A stretch of 64,000 nucleotides of DNA from Leptolyngbyaceae cyanobacterium C42_A2020_001 (GCA_015272515.1 JACYLN010000036.1:29160-93159), one strand, 5' to 3'. Positions 36,090-46,220 are shown, numbered from the stretch's first letter. Notes: generated from the letters alone by a model not told the origin. Made by a program: numbers and translations.

Positions 36090-37580
36090 TTAGTTCTTTG
36101 ACCAGGCGCGGCGGAGATCGAAGAAGTGATCGAACAGGTCTTGCAGGCGATCGCGGTGTTTGAGTTGCAGGCGGCGAAAGTCGATCGCGGTGTGGTGCAA
36201 AATTTCTGCCAGGGTGGGGGAGGGCAGGGACAGAGACGCGATCGCTTGAATTTTGAGCTTTTGCTGCATCGCAAGCGCCAGAATCCCGACCCATTCGCTG
36301 GCAAATGCGCCAACCAGATGGGCACCTAAAATCGTGCCGTTGCGGTGAACGATCAGTTTGCACAAGCCCGTCAGGTCGTTGCGGATTTGCGCCTGGGGTA
36401 AAGCGTTGAAGGATTGCCGCAACACGTACACCTGTTTGCCGTATTTTTGAGCTGCCTGAGTTTCGGTTAATCCCAGCCATGCCAGGTTGGGAGACGTGTG
36501 GACGGCAAGCGGGATGGTGCGGTAATCGATTTTGGCAGTCGGGAAGAAGAGGATATTGCGAAGGGCGATCGCGGCTTCTTGATTTGCCACCTGGGTAAAG
36601 CTCTCTGTGCCCAGCAGCCCATCACACGTGTACACTCTGGGATTGGTGGTTTGCAGCTTGGCGTTGTGCCAGATGCCGTTGGCGTTCCAGCCGACTCCTG
36701 CCGCCTCTAAGTTGAGAGCTTTGACATTGGGAGAATGCCCTGCCGCTACGATGATTTCATCGGTTTCAAGAGTTTGGTTACCCAATTGCAGTTGCTTTTT
36801 GGCAGCCAGCGATCGCACCTGAGTAACACTGGTTTGCAGCAACACTCGCACCCCTTCTGCCTCTAGCTGTGCCTGAATCAACCGTGCTGCTTCTGCATCC
36901 GCATTGGGTAAGAGCGACTCATTCTGAGTCATCAGCGTTGGCGCAATGCCCAGTCGAATCAGGGTTTGCGCCAGTTCAACGGCGGTTTTGCCGCTACCAA
37001 TCACGGCAATCGTTCGGCAGGTGGCAAATTTCTGAATTTGAGCCTGAACAGTTTCGGTGGTAAGGTAGCCCGCTGTTTCCAGCCCCGCGATCGCAGGGAT
37101 CCAGGCACGGGCACCCATCGCCAGTAAATAGCCCCGCGCTTGTAGCCAGCGATCGCCCACCCTCACCCCCAGCGCAGGCTTACGGCAGAACTCCCCCATA
37201 TCAGGGATAACATCAATGCCACGATGGGACAGCCCATTGCCCGAACGAGCCGCTTCCACATTCGCCGCGATCGCCGCTGTCCAATCGCTGATTTGTTCCC
37301 ACGGTAGAGGCAAACCAGAGCCAGTTGGCGAGTGGGCTTCTGCCGTGAGCCTCAGCGGCTCGACTGAGGTCTCGCCGAACGTCCGAACGGTGAGTGGATG
37401 AGTAGCCATCCTGGTAGCCAAGTCTAAGAGTGCCTGGTGGGGAACCGCTTCCGGTAAATTGGCTGGCGTAATGCCTTGCGTGATCAGCGCTACTCGTGCC
37501 TTGAGCGTTGCCGCCGCGATCGCCGCCTGTACTCCGGCAGGAGTCGCACCAAAAATGATCAAATCGTAGTCAACGGACAT
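36090..37580 (-). CDS. FAD-dependent pyridine-nucleotide oxidoreductase lacking the redox disulfide
   Basis: A 496-aa flavoprotein with the fold of dihydrolipoamide dehydrogenase / mercuric reductase: N-terminal dinucleotide site (LIIFGATPAGVQAAIA), NAD(P) site (IAVIGSGKTAVELAQTL), second FAD motif (NPRVYTCDGLLG) and a C-terminal dimerisation domain (LVHRNGTILGAHLVGAFASE). The C-x4-C redox pair that should follow the first FAD motif is absent, and the end lacks the usual His-Pro. It cannot work by the disulfide mechanism. The substrate is unknown. Confidence 0.85.
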   Translation of the reverse strand: MSVDYDLIIFGATPAGVQAAIAAATLKARVALITQGITPANLPEAVPHQALLDLATRMATHPLTVRTFGETSVEPLRLTAEAHSPTGSGLPLPWEQISDWTAAIAANVEAARSGNGLSHRGIDVIPDMGEFCRKPALGVRVGDRWLQARGYLLAMGARAWIPAIAGLETAGYLTTETVQAQIQKFATCRTIAVIGSGKTAVELAQTLIRLGIAPTLMTQNESLLPNADAEAARLIQAQLEAEGVRVLLQTSVTQVRSLAAKKQLQLGNQTLETDEIIVAAGHSPNVKALNLEAAGVGWNANGIWHNAKLQTTNPRVYTCDGLLGTESFTQVANQEAAIALRNILFFPTAKIDYRTIPLAVHTSPNLAWLGLTETQAAQKYGKQVYVLRQSFNALPQAQIRNDLTGLCKLIVHRNGTILGAHLVGAFASEWVGILALAMQQKLKIQAIASLSLPSPTLAEILHHTAIDFRRLQLKHRDRLQDLFDHFFDLRRAWSKN

Positions 37581-37622
37581 CTGTCTCCTCTACCTTCCCC
37601 CTCTTCCTCCCCACCCTACACC

Positions 37623-38696
37623 TTATACCCCGTCCCCTCTCCCCAGAATCTCCTTCAACCCATTCAACAATCGCTGGTTTTCTTCCAGCGTGCGGATGGC
37701 AACTCGGAAGTAGCGATCGCCGAGTTGGGGAAAGCTGAGGCAATCGCGGATCAGGATTTTATGGGTTTTCAGCAGCTCTGTTTGCAGGTCAACCACTGAG
37801 CGATCGGATTGCACGAGGAGGAAGTTGGCGACGCTGGGGAGGGGTTGGAGTCCGGGAAGTTTGGCGAGTCCGGTGAATAATTGGGGGCGGGCAGTGGCAA
37901 GCCAATTCCAGGTTTGGTGTTGAAAGGCGGTGTCTTGCAACACAACTTCGCCTACGGCTGCGGCAAGGGAGTTGACCGACCAGGGATCGCGCCACTGTTG
38001 CCAGCGTTTGAGCCGATCGGGATGGGCGATCGCGTAGCCCAAGCGCAACCCCGGCAAACTGTAGAACTTAGTCAGCGATCGCACAATCACGAGATTGGGA
38101 TAATCTTCTACCCACTCAATCAAGCTCTGTTGCTGAACTGGTGGCAAAAAGTCCATAAATGCTTCATCGATTACCACCAGCGAAAATTGTTCTAGCCACG
38201 GCAAAATGGACTCTCTGGAAAACAACCGTCCGGTAGGGTTGTGTGGTGTGTTGAGCAATAAGCCAGTAGCTGCAGGAGGAGTTGGGAGAAGAACATTGGA
38301 GGCTTCTAACCCAACTGTCAGAGGGATTGCTTGAACCGTTGCTTCAAAAGCGTTGAGGGCGCGGGTGTAGTCGCTAAAGGCGGGCGTGAATAGATAAATA
38401 GTGTCGAGTTCGGCAAGTTCTCGACATGCCCAGGTCAGCAATTCGGCGGCCCCATTGCCAGGCAAAATCCAGTCGGGTGCAATCTGGTGAAACTGTCCGA
38501 TCGCTTGCCGCAAACGGGAGTAGGAGGGGTCTGGGTAGGAAACGAGATTGCTTAATTGATGTTGGATCGCGGCGATCGCTGAGGCTGGAGGTCCTAACGG
38601 ATTGATGCTGGCAGAGAAATCAAGAATGGCATCGGGGGAACAGTCTGCCAGGTTGGATGCCCATACTAGATTTCCCCCGTGCGAAGGACGATTGAT
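37623..38696 (-). CDS. cobD: Threonine-phosphate decarboxylase (CobD) with apparent AUC start
   Basis: A PLP enzyme (fold type I) that makes aminopropanol phosphate for the cobalamin lower-ligand arm. The PLP lysine lies in RSLTKFYSLPGLRLGYA. From the first ATG/GTG/TTG in frame (38513) the protein would be only 296 aa and lack the conserved start. The same frame continues upstream without a stop and encodes INRPSHGGNLVWASN and LDFSASINPLGPP, exactly the expected N-terminus. The only codon where a start is expected is ATC at 38696, 26 bases after the hup stop. Full length is then 357 aa, as usual for CobD. A histidinol-phosphate aminotransferase is less likely. Confidence 0.82.
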   Translation of the reverse strand: MNRPSHGGNLVWASNLADCSPDAILDFSASINPLGPPASAIAAIQHQLSNLVSYPDPSYSRLRQAIGQFHQIAPDWILPGNGAAELLTWACRELAELDTIYLFTPAFSDYTRALNAFEATVQAIPLTVGLEASNVLLPTPPAATGLLLNTPHNPTGRLFSRESILPWLEQFSLVVIDEAFMDFLPPVQQQSLIEWVEDYPNLVIVRSLTKFYSLPGLRLGYAIAHPDRLKRWQQWRDPWSVNSLAAAVGEVVLQDTAFQHQTWNWLATARPQLFTGLAKLPGLQPLPSVANFLLVQSDRSVVDLQTELLKTHKILIRDCLSFPQLGDRYFRVAIRTLEENQRLLNGLKEILGRGDGV

Positions 38697-38721
38697 GGGC
38701 GGGGATGCCCACTCTAAATCA

Positions 38722-39021
38722 CTATTTTTTCTTTCCGGCGGGAGCAGCAGGAGCCACCTTCTCTTTGAACAACTTACCAGCCGAAAAAGCGGGAACTTTC
38801 GTTGCTGGAATATTCATCTTATCGCCTGTCTTGGGGTTTCGTCCCTCGCGGGCTTTGCGCTCCCGGGATTCAAAGGACCCAAATCCAACGAGAGTTACTT
38901 TATCCCCACCGCTAACGGCTTCGACGATCGCATCCAGTGCCGCAGACAGAACTGCATCTGCCTGTTTTTTAGTGACGCTGGCTTTATCAGCTACAGCATC
39001 GACTAATTCGCCCTTATTCAT
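38722..39021 (-). CDS. hup: HU-type DNA-binding protein
   Basis: A nucleoid-associated HU/IHF-fold protein of 99 aa (MNKGELVDAVADKASVTKKQ; GFGSFESRERKAREGRNPKT) with a basic alanine/proline/lysine tail (APAAPAGKKK). I choose the ATG at 39021, with AGGAG upstream. The frame can extend to 39075 but without family similarity. The cobD frame follows closely downstream. Confidence 0.96.
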   Translation of the reverse strand: MNKGELVDAVADKASVTKKQADAVLSAALDAIVEAVSGGDKVTLVGFGSFESRERKAREGRNPKTGDKMNIPATKVPAFSAGKLFKEKVAPAAPAGKKK

Positions 39022-39667
39022 GGGATCTCCTTTTGCTAGAGAACAATCTGCGAAATATGTTTTTGAAATTGGCAAACACCATTTCAGGAATCAATGGCAA
39101 AAACGCCAAAACTCCTTTAGCAGCGTATTTTCAATGCCCTATTCTAAAGTCTCTATTTCAAATCTGGATCGTTGAAACCTTTAAGATATTTAGATTTCAG
39201 CCATTTTCTAGAAGTTTGAATCCAGTGCAGTCATAAGCCTCGCCTATCAAAAAAGGGCTGTTTGCCCTTCTGTTAGTCCGTTTCCGCTAAGTATGTGACC
39301 CACTTCTAAATAGATGTTTAGTGATGGAGTGATAGCAACTCGTTGAGCCTAATTTCACCTGCAACCTGGAAAAGAACTGATAGCTAAGGGTTTGAGGGAT
39401 TTGCTTCCCCAGAGACGGTATCCGCGATCGCGCACGATTGTCTCCAATTAACACAGCAAGCTTTTTCCGGCTACTTCATTGCGGTGCCCAAAGCAGGCGC
39501 TTCCTATAAGCCGAATTTACCAGATGGCTTTTTGCAAAACTTAATATTGAGAGAAGTCAGAAGTCGGGAGCTAGAAGAGGGAATCAAGATGGAGGCGTTA
39601 TTGGTCATTGGTCAAACGACGAAGGATAAATAACGAATGACATTTCCTTCAGCCGTTGTGTGCTTGG
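39022..39667. other. Gene-poor region between trxA and hup
   Basis: About 645 bases without a recognised gene. It contains a minus-strand terminator-like hairpin (39249-39269, separate entry). An open plus-strand stretch at about 39390-39632 encodes protein-like but startless sequence (FSGYFIAVPKAGASYKPNLP) that I do not recognise. It could be a decayed gene. The promoter of hup must lie in the left part. Confidence 0.45.
39249..39269 (-). terminator. Minus-strand intrinsic terminator without an adjacent gene
   Basis: On the minus strand AAGGGC and GCCCTT form a 6-bp stem with a 5-base loop, followed by T4 beyond the stem. The nearest upstream minus-strand gene is trxA, 400 bases away, so this ends either a long 3' UTR or a small RNA. 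Confidence 0.5.
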
Positions 39668-39985
39668 CTAGATCCGCGATCGCAAGCGCTCAACCAATTG
39701 CTCCGCCGACAAAACTCCTTCAATCCGATCAATTGGTTTTCCTTGCTTGAACAGCACCAGAGTTGGCAACGCCTGCACCTGATGTTGAGATGCCAGCTCT
39801 GGGTACTTATCGGTGTCAATTTTGATGATGCGGACTTCCTGCTTCATGACCGCATTCACCTGCACCAAAATTTTTGCCATCATCTGGCAAGGTCCGCACC
39901 ACGTCGCGTAAAAGTCCACCAGCACCGGCAGATCTGAACCAGCTAACATCTCCTCGAAACTCGTAAACTCTTTCTTCGTTGCCAT
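39668..39985 (-). CDS. trxA: Thioredoxin
   Basis: A 105-aa thioredoxin with the active site WCGPC (C30, C33), preceded by the buried Asp region (VLVDFYATWCGPC), and the cis-proline (QALPTLVLF). It reduces disulfides in the cytosol. I choose the ATG at 39985, with GGAG upstream. The frame extends to 40096 with unrelated residues. Confidence 0.96.
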   Translation of the reverse strand: MATKKEFTSFEEMLAGSDLPVLVDFYATWCGPCQMMAKILVQVNAVMKQEVRIIKIDTDKYPELASQHQVQALPTLVLFKQGKPIDRIEGVLSAEQLVERLRSRI

Positions 39986-40132
39986 ATTTTGCACTGCTCC
40001 AATCCTCTTTTCTATGGTAGTCAATTCCCAATTTCCCTCCCTATCTTCCTTCCCTTCCTCTCCTCCCCATCCCCTGCTCCACTGGTTGGCAGGCATTGCC
40101 CCTACGGTTCCCCTTTCTCGTATGATGATTGA

Positions 40133-40921
<789 letters not shown>

Positions 40922-41004
40922 CGATCGCCCGTCCCTAACAGTCGTTTCTGACTCCTGAGCTTAACAACTCTTATGATGAGGTTAAGTAAAATAAAGCATT
41001 GCCC

Positions 41005-42222
41005 ATGTTGAGCCGAATCAAAGACCTCGCTGCCAATCTTGCACCTCGCCTAATCGAAATTCGTCGCCACTTGCACAGTCACCCAGAACTGAGCGGGCAG
41101 GAATATCAAACGGCTGCCTATGTGGCTGGGGTGCTTTCATCCTGTGGCTTGCAGGTGAAGGAGGGGATCGGCAAGGTGGGGGTCGTTGGCGAGTTGCGCG
41201 GGCAGGGAGATGACCCTCGAATGCTGGCAATTCGCACAGATATGGATGCATTGCCAATTCAAGAACAAACTGGGCTAGAATTTGCGTCGCGTCAACCGGG
41301 CGTAATGCACGCCTGTGGGCACGATGTCCACACAACGGTTGGATTGGGGACAGCGATGGTACTGTCTCAACTGGGCGAATCTTTACCCGGAAATGTGCGG
41401 TTTCTGTTTCAGTCGGCAGAAGAAATTGCTCAGGGCGCAAACTGGATGGTGAAAGATGGTGCCATGGATGGCGTTTCTGGCATTCTGTCGGTGCACGTGT
41501 TTCCATCCATTCCATCCGGAGTTGTGGGCATTCGCTATGGAGCGCTGACGGCGGCGGCAGATGATATGGAAATTACAATCATGGGTGAGTCTGGGCATGG
41601 TGCGCGCCCCCATGAGGCAGTGGATGCCATTTGGATTGCGTCGCAAGTCATCACAACGCTGCAACAAGCGATCAGCCGAACGCAAAATCCCCTACGTCCG
41701 GTGGTGCTTACAATTGGGCAAATTAGTGGTGGGCGAGCACCGAATGTGATTGCCGATCAGGTGAACTTGTTGGGAACGGTGCGATCGCTCCATCCCGAAA
41801 CCAGTCAAGCGCTTCCAGGGTGGATTGAGCAGATCGTGGCAGGCGTGTGCCAGCCCTATGGTGCCCGGTATGAGGTGAACTATCGGCGGGGAGTGCCTTC
41901 AGTGCAGAATGACATTACCCTAACGCAACTGCTAGAGAGTTCAGCCGAGGAAGCCTGGGGACGGGAAGGCATTCAAATTATTCAGGAACCATCGCTGGGC
42001 GCAGAAGACTTCTCTGTATATTTGCAGTATGCACCGGGCAGTATGTTTCGGTTGGGCACCGGGTTCAAAGATCGCCGCAATCCTTCCCTGCACCATCCTC
42101 ACTTTATGGTCGATGAATCAGCGATTGTAACCGGAGTGGTGACGCTTGCCTACGCCGCATATAAGTACTGGCACCAATCTCAGCCTCTGCTGGTCGCCAG
42201 TCATGCAAAACAGACGGAATGA
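41005..42222 (+). CDS. M20 family metal-dependent amidohydrolase
   Basis: A 405-aa peptidase-like amidohydrolase of the hippurate hydrolase / N-acyl-amino-acid deacylase group. Metal ligands appear in MHACGHDVHTTVG and QSAEEIAQGANWMV, with a C-terminal ligand in the HHPHFMVDE region. A dimerisation domain is present (DDMEITIMGESGHGARPHEA). The substrate is not predictable. I choose the ATG at 41005. A TTG two codons upstream is possible. Confidence 0.9.
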   Translation: MLSRIKDLAANLAPRLIEIRRHLHSHPELSGQEYQTAAYVAGVLSSCGLQVKEGIGKVGVVGELRGQGDDPRMLAIRTDMDALPIQEQTGLEFASRQPGVMHACGHDVHTTVGLGTAMVLSQLGESLPGNVRFLFQSAEEIAQGANWMVKDGAMDGVSGILSVHVFPSIPSGVVGIRYGALTAAADDMEITIMGESGHGARPHEAVDAIWIASQVITTLQQAISRTQNPLRPVVLTIGQISGGRAPNVIADQVNLLGTVRSLHPETSQALPGWIEQIVAGVCQPYGARYEVNYRRGVPSVQNDITLTQLLESSAEEAWGREGIQIIQEPSLGAEDFSVYLQYAPGSMFRLGTGFKDRRNPSLHHPHFMVDESAIVTGVVTLAYAAYKYWHQSQPLLVASHAKQTE

Positions 42223-42442
42223 ATTCAAGGTAAAGGGATGAAAATTCATCTTCAGCTACGTTAGTCTATTCTTCTAATCCCATGCGGAACCAATGATAAT
42301 TGAACAATAGTGTGAATTGGAGTAAATTCCCGCACTTGAATCATGTCAGGGGCATAAAGTCAGCCAAATAATCAGTCGTTTCATGGTTTGTGTGAGAACT
42401 CTGAAGACTGCAAAAGTAACGATTTGTGGTGGATGGTGATGG

Positions 42443-45388
42443 ATGAATATGGCAGATTGCGAGTGGGCGGAAACAACACTTCAAGAGGGCGACCTTCGAT
42501 TTCGCTCACTCATCGAAAATGCCACCGATATCATTGTTATTTTGGATAGAAATGGCGTGTTTCGCTACTGTAGCCCTTCGGCTGAGCGGGTACTGGGCTA
42601 TCGTTTGCAGGATGTAGAAGGGCGATTAGCCTCAGAATTGGTGCATCCAGCCGATCTAGAAACCGTGATGGCGGTGTTGCAGAGCGCAATCGCTCATCCT
42701 AACGTAAGTCAACCCGTGATTGAATACCGGGTACAACATCGAAACGGCTCCTGGCGCTTTTTTGAAGCGGTAGCAACCAGTCTGCTGGAAGACCCAGCAA
42801 TTTGTGGAGTTGTGGTGAATTGCCATGATATCACCGATCGCAAGCAGGTAGAAGAAGCGTTGCGATCAGCGAATCATCAAATTGTCAATATTCTGGAAAG
42901 TATTGCTGATGCGTTTGTGTCTTTAGGGCATGATTGGCGGTTTACCTATCTCAACCAGCGCGCGGCTCAGTTGTTTCAGCGCGCGCCAGAATATGTGCTA
43001 AATCAATTCCTCTGGGAACTGTTCCCTGAATTTGTCGGAACCGCGTTTGACGTTGAATCTCGCAGAGCCGTAGACCAGCAAATCCCCATCACCTTCGAGG
43101 AATTCTACCCCTTCCTCCGTTCCTGGTTTGAAGTGCGTGTCTTTCCATCAACTGATGGGTTGTCGATTTTCTTTGTAGACATTGCCGATCGGCGAGAAGC
43201 ACAAGCAGAACTTTTAGAAATGAGCACTGCACTTGGAAATGCGGTTGAAGGCATTGCTCGATTAAATATTCGCGGGCATTACATTGCCCTAAATCGGGCT
43301 TATGCCGAAGCGTTGGGGTATGAACAGGCAGAAATGATTGGCATGGCGTGGTTTCAAACAGTAGAACCGGACGATGTTCCTGTATTAGAAACTGCTTACC
43401 AACGGATGCTGAGTGAAGGAAAAGCCGAAGCAGAGGTGCGAGCGATTCGCAAAGATGGCAGTACCTTTTACAAAGAAGTGGTACTGGTCGCCGCTTACGA
43501 TTGGTACGACCAATTTATTGGACATCACTGCTTTACCCGCGACATCACCGAGCGCAAAACAGCCGAGGAAGCGCTGCGACACCAGGCAGAGCGAGAGCGT
43601 TTGATGGCAGGGTTGGCACGCCTCTCCGCCGGAATTGCTCACCGCATTCGTCAATCGCTTGATCTGGAAGCTATTTTGAATACAACGGCTTCGGAGGTTC
43701 AGCAGTTTCTTGACGCGGATCGGGTGGTGATTTATCGCTGTGAGTCTGACCAATATCGGGTAGTGATGGCAGAGTCTGCTAAGCCTAACTATCCATCAAT
43801 TTTAGGATTGCAGACTCAAGATAGTTCGTTTGAGCAACGCTACCCCCTCTACCAAACTGGGCAGAATGTCGTTATTGATGACTCGATGCAGTTGCAGGAA
43901 TTTAAAGAATTTCAGGATTTTCTAGCCCAGCGCCAGGTGCGAGCTTTTCTGGCAGTACCAATTCTGCACGGTGATGCTCTTTGGGGAACGCTAGTGGCGC
44001 ATCAGTGCTCGGGACCGCGACATTGGGAAGCTCACGAAATTGGGTTATTGGAGCAATTGGCGATTCAAGTGGCGATCGCCATTCAGCAATCCGAACTGTA
44101 TCACCAGGTGCAGCAGCTCAACGCCAACCTGGAGGCTCAAGTTCAGGAGCGCACAATCCAGTTACAGCAAGCCGTGCATTATGAAGCAACGTTAAAACGA
44201 ATTACGGATTCTGTGCGCGACAGTCTGGATGAAGACCAGATTCTTCAAAATGCCGTACAAGAATTGGCGCTGGGCCTGGATGTAGATGGATGCGATGCGG
44301 GTATTTACGATTTGCAACAGCAAACTTCCACCATTCGCTATGAATACATCCGGTCTAACCTGCCTACCTTCAAGGGCAAGCTAATTCAGATGCAGGACTA
44401 TCCCGATTTATACAGCCAAATTCTGCAATTTGATTACTTTCAGTTTTGCCGCACGTCTCTGTCTCAATTGCGTCCGTTAGCCAATCAGCACACTGCTCTC
44501 GTGTGCCCGATTGTGGATGACCAGGGCGTAATGGGTGATTTGTGGTTGTTTAAGACAGCGCAGGATGCCTTTAACGACCAGGAGATTCGCCTGGTGCAAC
44601 AGGTGGCAAACCAGTGCGCGATCGCGATTCGGCAAGCCCGCCTCTATCAGGCAACTCAGGCGCAAGTCACCGCCCTAGAGGAACTCAACCAGCTCAAAGA
44701 TGACTTTCTCAGCACAGTGTCTCATGAGCTAAGAACACCCATGTCTAACATGAAAATGGCGATTCATATGCTAAGAAATATGAATTCACCAGAGCGCCAG
44801 AAGCAATACCTGGATATTTTGCAAACGGAATGCGTCCGCGAGATTGAATTAATTAATGATCTGCTCGACTTGCAACGGTTAGAAGCGGCTTCCTATTGTT
44901 TATCGCCCGTCGTGCTTGATGTGCAAGAGTGCGTCACCAAGTTAGTCGAGCCGTTTCGCTCCCGCGCTCACGAACGCCAGCAAACGCTGATTGTAAATTT
45001 ACCTCCCCCCCTTTACGCCATTACTACCGATCAGCCCACGCTAGAACGAGTGTTAGCTGAACTATTGAACAATGCCTGCAAATATACCCCCCCCAACAGC
45101 GAGATTCTGTTTGAGGTAAAGCAAGTGCAGAACAATCTAAAACAAGTTAACGAAACGGTTTTTATTGTGCAGAATCAAGCAGAAATTCCAGACGCTGAAC
45201 TTTCTCGGATTTTTGATAAGTTTTACCGGGTACCCAACGGCGATCGCTGGAAACAGGGGGGCACTGGCTTAGGCTTAGCACTGGTGAAGCGCTTAGTAGC
45301 AGAACTAGGCGGCACGATTCAGGTAGAAAGCAAAAACGGCTTAACCACGTTCACTGTTTCTCTGTTTCAGCCAACTCCTAACACCTGA
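42443..45388 (+). CDS. Multi-PAS, double-GAF sensor histidine kinase
   Basis: A 981-aa cytosolic kinase without membrane segments. Domains in order: PAS/PAC at about 20-135 (IENATDIIVILDRNGVFRYC), PAS at about 140-255, PAS/PAC at about 260-375, a GAF at about 395-555 (the RVVIYRCESDQYRVVMAES segment), a second GAF-like domain at about 585-740, a dimerisation domain with H761 (STVSHELRTPMSN), and an ATPase domain with N-box (LAELLNNACKYTPP) and G2 (GGTGLGLALVKRLV). No bilin-binding cysteine is obvious in the GAFs. No response regulator is adjacent, so it is an orphan kinase. The signal is unknown. Confidence 0.93.
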   Translation: MNMADCEWAETTLQEGDLRFRSLIENATDIIVILDRNGVFRYCSPSAERVLGYRLQDVEGRLASELVHPADLETVMAVLQSAIAHPNVSQPVIEYRVQHRNGSWRFFEAVATSLLEDPAICGVVVNCHDITDRKQVEEALRSANHQIVNILESIADAFVSLGHDWRFTYLNQRAAQLFQRAPEYVLNQFLWELFPEFVGTAFDVESRRAVDQQIPITFEEFYPFLRSWFEVRVFPSTDGLSIFFVDIADRREAQAELLEMSTALGNAVEGIARLNIRGHYIALNRAYAEALGYEQAEMIGMAWFQTVEPDDVPVLETAYQRMLSEGKAEAEVRAIRKDGSTFYKEVVLVAAYDWYDQFIGHHCFTRDITERKTAEEALRHQAERERLMAGLARLSAGIAHRIRQSLDLEAILNTTASEVQQFLDADRVVIYRCESDQYRVVMAESAKPNYPSILGLQTQDSSFEQRYPLYQTGQNVVIDDSMQLQEFKEFQDFLAQRQVRAFLAVPILHGDALWGTLVAHQCSGPRHWEAHEIGLLEQLAIQVAIAIQQSELYHQVQQLNANLEAQVQERTIQLQQAVHYEATLKRITDSVRDSLDEDQILQNAVQELALGLDVDGCDAGIYDLQQQTSTIRYEYIRSNLPTFKGKLIQMQDYPDLYSQILQFDYFQFCRTSLSQLRPLANQHTALVCPIVDDQGVMGDLWLFKTAQDAFNDQEIRLVQQVANQCAIAIRQARLYQATQAQVTALEELNQLKDDFLSTVSHELRTPMSNMKMAIHMLRNMNSPERQKQYLDILQTECVREIELINDLLDLQRLEAASYCLSPVVLDVQECVTKLVEPFRSRAHERQQTLIVNLPPPLYAITTDQPTLERVLAELLNNACKYTPPNSEILFEVKQVQNNLKQVNETVFIVQNQAEIPDAELSRIFDKFYRVPNGDRWKQGGTGLGLALVKRLVAELGGTIQVESKNGLTTFTVSLFQPTPNT

Positions 45389-45409
45389 TCGAAGCAGGTG
45401 ATCCGCAAA

Positions 45410-45474
45410 TTCCCCTATCTCTTTGTGAAAGAGAATTAGAAAATCGTGAGTTTCACCGTATGGAGATAGGGGAA
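45410..45474. promoter_or_regulatory. Long nested inverted repeat upstream of the 104-aa gene
   Basis: Outer arms TTCCCCTATCTC (45410-45421) and GAGATAGGGGAA (45463-45474) are a perfect 12-base match. Nested inside are GTGAAA (45425-45430) and TTTCAC (45451-45456). There is no T-run after it on either strand, so it is not a classical terminator. It lies between the kinase stop and the start at 45518 and would form a strong hairpin in the leader of that gene. Confidence 0.5.
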
Positions 45475-45517
45475 CTGTCCGATTAAATCAGAACATACTT
45501 TTCAAAGGAAAACTCGT

Positions 45518-45832
45518 ATGCTTCTGGAACTAACGACTGAGGATCTCCTGCTTCTTGAGAAACAACGCCTAGAACGCTTCCGCTGTTTTTTTAGCAACAC
45601 CCTCCTGTTTTGTTTCTTACACTTAGACCAGAAAAGTAAGCTCTCAATTCATTGCTCTGAACCCTGGATCGTAGATCAACTACTTAGTGATCTAGACCAA
45701 TTAAGTAGATATGCTTACCTGATTGTTGGAGTATATCGGGTTTCTATTTACTTTGCTCAAGAAGAAATTTACACCACTTGTACCTCAACCTTTTTCAAGC
45801 GGGCTCAACGCATCCGTCGTTCTCATGCATAG
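45518..45832 (+). CDS. Conserved-looking protein of unknown function
   Basis: A 104-aa protein: an N-terminal helix rich in Leu and Glu (LLELTTEDLLLLEKQRLERF), then a central region with likely beta strands (LSIHCSEPWIVDQLLSDLDQ; YLIVGVYRVSIYFAQEEIY), and a basic tail. I do not recognise a family. AAAGGAAA (45502-45509) lies 8 bases before the ATG. It is preceded by a large hairpin and followed by a 390-base gap. Confidence 0.65.
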   Translation: MLLELTTEDLLLLEKQRLERFRCFFSNTLLFCFLHLDQKSKLSIHCSEPWIVDQLLSDLDQLSRYAYLIVGVYRVSIYFAQEEIYTTCTSTFFKRAQRIRRSHA

Positions 45833-46220
45833 GCGGCATCACTTTCTACCGGCTGAGAGGTTTTGTCTTAAAGGTTTAGGGATGTCTGGTTTAGGCGATC
45901 GAGGTCGTTGTGTTATTTGCTCCTGTAGAATTTAAACTAAATTAGTGTTTGTTAGAGAACCTGAGAGTACAATTCAGCAACTCGATTCTCCAACGAATCT
46001 TGTAAACAAAAATTAAGAGCGTCAGGCTGGCGTTTTCCTGAGTACCGTTTACAGAGTTGGGAAATTAGGTAATTATCTATCTGACTGGTGACCCAAAAAA
46101 GTCTCAATGTCGATACAGTGAAGTTTAGCTAAGCCTGTTGCGTCTCATGTGTTAGTTTTCTAGCGCCGACGAATTCGTCTTGGTTCGCGCCGCCTCAGTT
46201 GTTATTCCCAGGTTGAGAGT
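45833..46220. other. Intergenic region before the CURT1-like gene
   Basis: About 390 bases without a gene. Two small palindromes are visible: AATTTA/TAAATT (45929-45943) and a perfect 12-base GACGAATTCGTC (46168-46179) 41 bases before the next start. The latter may be a regulatory site or chance. Confidence 0.4.

Noticed and set aside
39270..39660. 6S RNA, tmRNA or Yfr-type RNA near trxA
   Set aside because: I looked for the tmRNA tRNA-like end, a Yfr1 CU-rich motif and paired Yfr2 GGAAACA loops, and found none convincingly. Only the terminator is supported.
42443..45388. Phytochrome or cyanobacteriochrome photoreceptor
   Set aside because: The GAF domains do not show a clear bilin-binding Cys-His motif, so only a generic PAS/GAF kinase is called.
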